The notes under the pieces were generated by a model. That model saw only the letters and a list, made by a program, of their open reading frames with translations, was not told the DNA's origin and made no database searches. From Peromyscus leucopus (lineage: Eukaryota; Chordata; Mammalia; Rodentia; Cricetidae), in assembly GCF_004664715.2 (NCBI RefSeq), contig NC_051070.1, positions 70,870,200 through 70,934,199 of the forward strand: a stretch of DNA of 64,000 nt, read 5' to 3'. The position numbers and the translations under genes are program-made. Shown piece by piece: positions 59,735-64,000 of the stretch (position 1 is its first letter; each line of letters starts with the position of its first letter).

Positions 59735-60326
59735 TGTGGGAGCCCACAACTGATTCAGTTTCCCAGTGTGAATCTGAAGTCTATTCTGAGTCAAAAGAGT
59801 TCAAGCTTGTTTTCTCCAAGGCTGTGAGAAAGTCCTGATTAGCCCACAGAGTCTCCTTGAAGGGCTGTGAGAAAGTCTTGTTTAGCCCACGACAGGGAAC
59901 CCACTATTTAGCTAGATGCAGGCTGCTGAAGCCAGCCAGAGGTACATCAAGATAGAAAATGAAACTGCCTGCTCCTTGACACAAGGCAGAATAGATAGTG
60001 GTTGATTGCCTGTGCTGTGCATTTTTTTAAAAGATTTATTTATTATGTATACAGATGGTTGTAAGCCACCATATGGGTATGGGAAGTGAACTCAGGACCT
60101 CTGGAAAAACATCCAGTGTTCTCAACCTCTGAGCCATCTCTCCAGCCCAGCTGTGCATTGTTCTACCTCCATCCTTCAAAACTGTATATAAGCTGGCTGT
60201 GAAATAAACTCGGGGCTGTATGGCATTGACCGGCAGACCTCTCAACTCTTTTCTGTCTTCTTCATTGTCTCTTCAATCTGCACACTTCTACCCAGCTACC
60301 CAGTTGACTGTGGGCAGGCCCCAACA
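59735..60326 (+). mobile_element. Solo LTR, copy B, with nested B2
   Basis: TGTGGG...CCCCAACA flanked by ggaatc at 59729-59734 and 60327-60332. The ~43-bp U3 repeat (59820-59890) is present about 1.6 times. Interrupted by a B2 SINE at 60024-60150. Confidence 0.87.
60024..60150 (-). mobile_element. B2 SINE, private to block B
   Basis: Reverse B2 ending ctgagccatctctccagccc, flanked by ctgtgcatt at 60015-60023 and 60151-60159. The empty site is in block A near 16588. Confidence 0.93.
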
Positions 60327-61104
60327 GGAATCCTGCCTTCAAGTTGTTCATTGGGGCTTCAAGTGTCTCTTCCAAAAGAGACGGGCTGTTGCTATTGGCT
60401 TTGATTGCTCTGAGATTGTACATAACAACCCTTTGCTAATGATGCTACATTGCTGAGACTTAGGACTTGGAGGAATTTAGCTAGAATTGACCTGAAGACT
60501 CCTTCCTGAGGATGAGTTTTCAAGTATATGCAAAATTCCAAGGGAGAAAAGCAATACATATTCCTACCAAGGTGTATAAATGCTATGAACAAAAAAAAAA
60601 AAAAAGACCATCATGCATCATGGCAAGAACACCCACAAGGGTGCAATAGTAGAACGTTTATCTTGGTGGAAACTACAAATGTATGTCTCATTGGATTTAA
60701 GACATGCTCAAAGGAAGGAATTTAGGGCCTATACTGTAAACCTAGTTAACTACCCATGGCTGGACAGGTCATAGACCCAAGAGGAGATCTACTACAGCCA
60801 CTATCCTAAATCAATAAAGCTTCTAACAGTACTCTAAATATTGATAACTACACACAGAAATAAGTGTAGTTCTCACATCTGATCACAGATGTTCATTTTG
60901 AAAACTATAGAGGCCACGGTAGTGTTTGACAACTGGTCACAATGCAGAGAATAAATGCTGTGACATTTCTAGTTCCAGTTAAGACATCTACAGTGCAATT
61001 CCTACAACTAAGGCTCATGGAACACCACAGAAATGTACCAGAAGGGATTTTAATAACCAAAGGACCAGGACACCAGCTGAGAGTATGACATGAGGGAGAA
61101 GACT

Positions 61105-61745
61105 TAGTCATTGCTGATGTGAATGCAAACAGGTATAAACAATGTGGAAATCAGTATGGAGGTTCCTCCAAATGCTGAGCATAAATCTACCACACTAGCT
61201 ACACCACTCCCGAGGAATTAACCAAAAGAATCTACATCTTTCTAAAGAGATAATTGCTCCCATCTGTTACTGGTCCTGCCTCAACTTGATATGCCCAACT
61301 TTGTTGACTCCCATGGGAGGCCTTACCCTCTCTGAGGGGTGGATGGAGGGGGAAGGTGGGGAATAATCCAGAGGAGGGGAGGGAGGGGGAACTGTGGTTG
61401 ATATGTAAAATGAAAAAAAAAAACTTTTAAATAAAAAAGAAAGGGGAAAAAGGAGATACTTGCTCTTCCAAGTTCATTGCAGCTCTATTCATAATCACTA
61501 GGAATTAGAAACACTCTAGATGTCCATCAGCTGATGAGAGAAATCTGAAAATGTGGTACATTTACACAATGGCATATTATTCAGATGAAAATAAGAAAAA
61601 TGAAATTATGAAATTTTCAGGTAGGTGGTTGGAACCGGAAACAGTCATCCTGAGCAAGATGACCCAGATCCAATAAATAAAGAAGCATAGTGTTTCCTCA
61701 AATATGTGGATGCTAGCTTTCAATATGTGTGCTTTATTTGGAATA
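61105..61745 (+). mobile_element. LINE-1 3' end with nested L1 tail, copy B
   Basis: Counterpart of 17545-18180. The nested piece is 61257-61452, between gagataattg and gagatacttg. Confidence 0.78.
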
Positions 61746-63206
61746 TCCATATGTGTTAGGTGTCAATAAGAGGCCATGAGGGAGAAGGGGATCTTCAGAG
61801 ATGAAGAGGAAATAGAAAAAACTGCCATAAATGGAAAAATGGAACAGGCAGGATTAACAGAGCTGGGGATGAGAGGACAGGGTAGAGGAAGTGATGTGGG
61901 GAGGGATAACTAGCACTAAAGGAATTCTGAACAAATTAGTTGGAAAAATCTGTGATAGAAACTTCCTGAAATACATGCTCCAAACAAAGTTGAGCCTAGT
62001 TATAATCTGTGAGGATAGACACACACTTAGAAGGCCATTTGACATGGTTATTTAGCAAAATACCAATAGTAGTTCCCCTAGTGCCTAAGGCCTCTTGAAC
62101 CATGGGATTTTTGGCCATGTCACAGTACTAGGTATGAATTCCCTCCTGTTGAGGAGGCTTCTAATCCAATCAGAAAGCATTGCTATTCTGTAGCAGTCAG
62201 GCCACAATTACACTACTGAGCACATATTACTGGACGTTCTGTACTGAGCATGCAGGGTCCAGCTCTGGTTAGTACTACTGCTATCCTTTCTTCCCCAGCA
62301 GCCTGCTGAGGACCTTCCAGTGCTATAAAAGCTAACAAGCAAGCAAGACTTTCCTCAGTAAATTCCAGGTTGACTTCTTTATGTCATGCAATAGTGGAAT
62401 ATGGAGGCTTTAGACTTAGAATCTCACCATCTAGTTATAGTGGGCAGCCAAGAACCATGACAATAACCTGTGTTGTTTTGTACACCTCTAGGGCTTCCCT
62501 GAACAAAAACTCCCATGCCTCATACTGAGATTGTTGTTTAATAAGTTCATCTAAATTCTCCAAAGCTAGATGTATGCACATAAAATCATAATATGAGTAT
62601 TAATGTGATAAATTATTATACTAAGATCGTCTTTTTAGAACATACAGGTGATAAATTATTCATACTGGAAGAATATTTAATGTGGGCATAATGAAGCATA
62701 TGCTCCAGAGTCCCTATACACAAACAGACTAAAGGTCTAAGGAGACCAGAGTTTAAGGTCTAAGGAGGTCCAGAGTTTTAAATTGTGTTAAAAAAAGTAA
62801 GACATTTTGAAGACTGTTCTTCACCAAAAACTCCTTACAGTTTTAATTTTCCAGGTGATTATAAAGTTATCATAAACATCTTTTGGATCTGGCTAGAATG
62901 AATGACTGAGTTGGACTTATTTATGTTACCTACTTTCATTCATTGTACACATAGGTGATGTCATCAAGATTTCACAGCCTTTATCTAATGGTGTTTTCCA
63001 TTATGTCTATTTTCCATTATGTCTATTTGCTTCTTGGTTTTTTTTTAACTCAAAGTAATGTTGATTTGTTTCCAGTTATTTTTCAATGTTGGAATCTGTA
63101 ACTCCCTTCCCTATATTACTGAATATAATTTGCTTCCTTTGGCACAAAATTGTCTCATTGAATGCTAACTGTTAAGGTACTCACTGGCTTCATTTTGATT
63201 GACAAC

Positions 63207-63207
<1 letters not shown>
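61746..63207. other. Intergenic, no gene seen
   Basis: Counterpart of 18181-19651 with small insertions and deletions, including extra DNA at about 62745-62860. Confidence 0.5.

Positions 63208-63274
<67 letters not shown>
63208..63274. repeat. (GA)n microsatellite
   Basis: Simple GA run; the block A copy is about 190 bases and composite. Confidence 0.96.
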
Positions 63275-63277
<3 letters not shown>

Positions 63278-63312
63278 GTGGTAGTGGAATTGGAATGCAA
63301 TGATCATAATTC

Positions 63313-63326
63313 CTGCCCCCTGGTGT
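63313..63326 (-). promoter_or_regulatory. CTCF-like motif, reverse, right of cassette B
   Basis: Minus strand ACACCAGGGGGCAG: 13 of 14 matches; the first base differs from block A. Confidence 0.55.
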
Positions 63327-64000
63327 CCATGCATGGCATAGTCTCCTCAGTGGGCAGGACCTAGAATATGGCAGCTGACACTTTTAAATTATGTTGTATT
63401 TTATAAGAAAAGACAAGGGACTGAACAGGAACCGAGTCTCTTATCAGTTCGATGTGTGTTGAATTTGACTTTGAGGTCATCAAAGTGAAAATTGTCTGTA
63501 GCAGATTTGCCGGCTTTTTTTAAATGTACATTTACAATGCTTATTTGATTTTGTACTTCTTAATTTACTCATGTGGTAACACATCTGCAATATTCCTAGC
63601 AACATCTACCACATCTTTTTCTTGGGCATTTTGTAGAAATCTGGTAACTATGCAGTGTTCTGATTCCTATGTCCCTGCTACTTGCTTTGAAATGTGTAAA
63701 ATGCTGTAATTTTCTCACTCTAAAATATCTTATTCTCCTATTTTGGTTCATAACTTTATATTCTTCTTTTTTAAAAACTCATGAGTTTCTACTTAGAAAG
63801 CATTGAGCTTCCTTTGTGCATAATGAAAGCCTTGGATTCACACTCAGAAGTCAGCAAAGACAGGGGGAAGTCTACTGCAGCTGTGAACTTGTTATTTCTC
63901 AAATGGGCCTCTAGAGGATGCTCCTTTCTAAAAGGTAAATGGTGTTTTCACAGATTAGAATAAACTCACAGAAACCTTCCTTCTCCCCCTACCCTGCCTC

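Larger units (their letters stand above)
43947..64000. repeat. Segmental duplication, block B (second Trav4-5-6 cassette)
   Basis: Collinear with block A from its first base (2130 = 43947) to the window end (20580 = 64000). It keeps the same order: L1, CTCF-like motif, Trav4-like, Cep290 pseudogene, tandem repeat, Trav5-like, Trav6-like, solo LTR, nested L1 and GA tract. Private insertions are listed separately. Confidence 0.95.

Noticed and set aside
1..64000. Search for an undescribed enzymatic or defence system
   Set aside because: All credible coding regions are immunoglobulin-fold V segments, retroelement remnants or pseudogenes; nothing supports a new gene system.

Overview
This window is vertebrate nuclear DNA from a rodent T-cell receptor alpha/delta (TRA/TRD) locus. 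It carries eight-to-nine-tenths repeats and intergenic DNA, plus nine variable (V) gene segments, all on the + strand. Each has the TRAV layout: a short leader exon, a small intron, a V exon ending at a Tyr-x-Cys motif, and a 23-bp-spacer recombination signal (RSS). B1, B2 and B3 SINEs, Lx-like LINE-1s and mys-like ERVK LTRs point to a muroid rodent. The B1 and LTR flavour and the distance from mouse V genes suggest a cricetid (hamster, vole or deer-mouse group). Subgroup names follow remembered mouse Trav sequences and are inferences.

Layout: 1-2129 is the edge of an endogenous betaretrovirus-like provirus (minus strand: gag, primer site, LTR). Block A (2130 to at least 20580) holds a Trav4-Trav5-Trav6 cassette. 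A middle region (about 20581-43946) holds single Trav13-, Trav14- and Trav15/Dv6-like segments, a retrocopied transcript and a 500-N assembly gap. Block B (43947 to the window end) is a second copy of block A. Base 2130 aligns with 43947 and base 20580 with 64000; the differences are discrete insertions.

The two cassettes have decayed in a complementary way. Block A has a frameshifted Trav4 and an intact Trav5. Block B has an intact Trav4 and a Trav5 destroyed by three lesions, including an LTR inserted at its splice acceptor. Trav6 is intact in both but differs by one codon in CDR1. Each block also carries a degraded Cep290 retro-pseudogene and three CTCF-like motifs: one forward at the left, one forward upstream of Trav6, and one reverse at the right, so the outer two are convergent around the cassette.

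The V segments are not an operon. Each has its own promoter and is joined by RAG recombinase to a downstream J (or, for the Trav15/Dv6-like segment, D/J) segment outside this window. No prokaryotic-type system, CRISPR array, tRNA or rRNA was seen.
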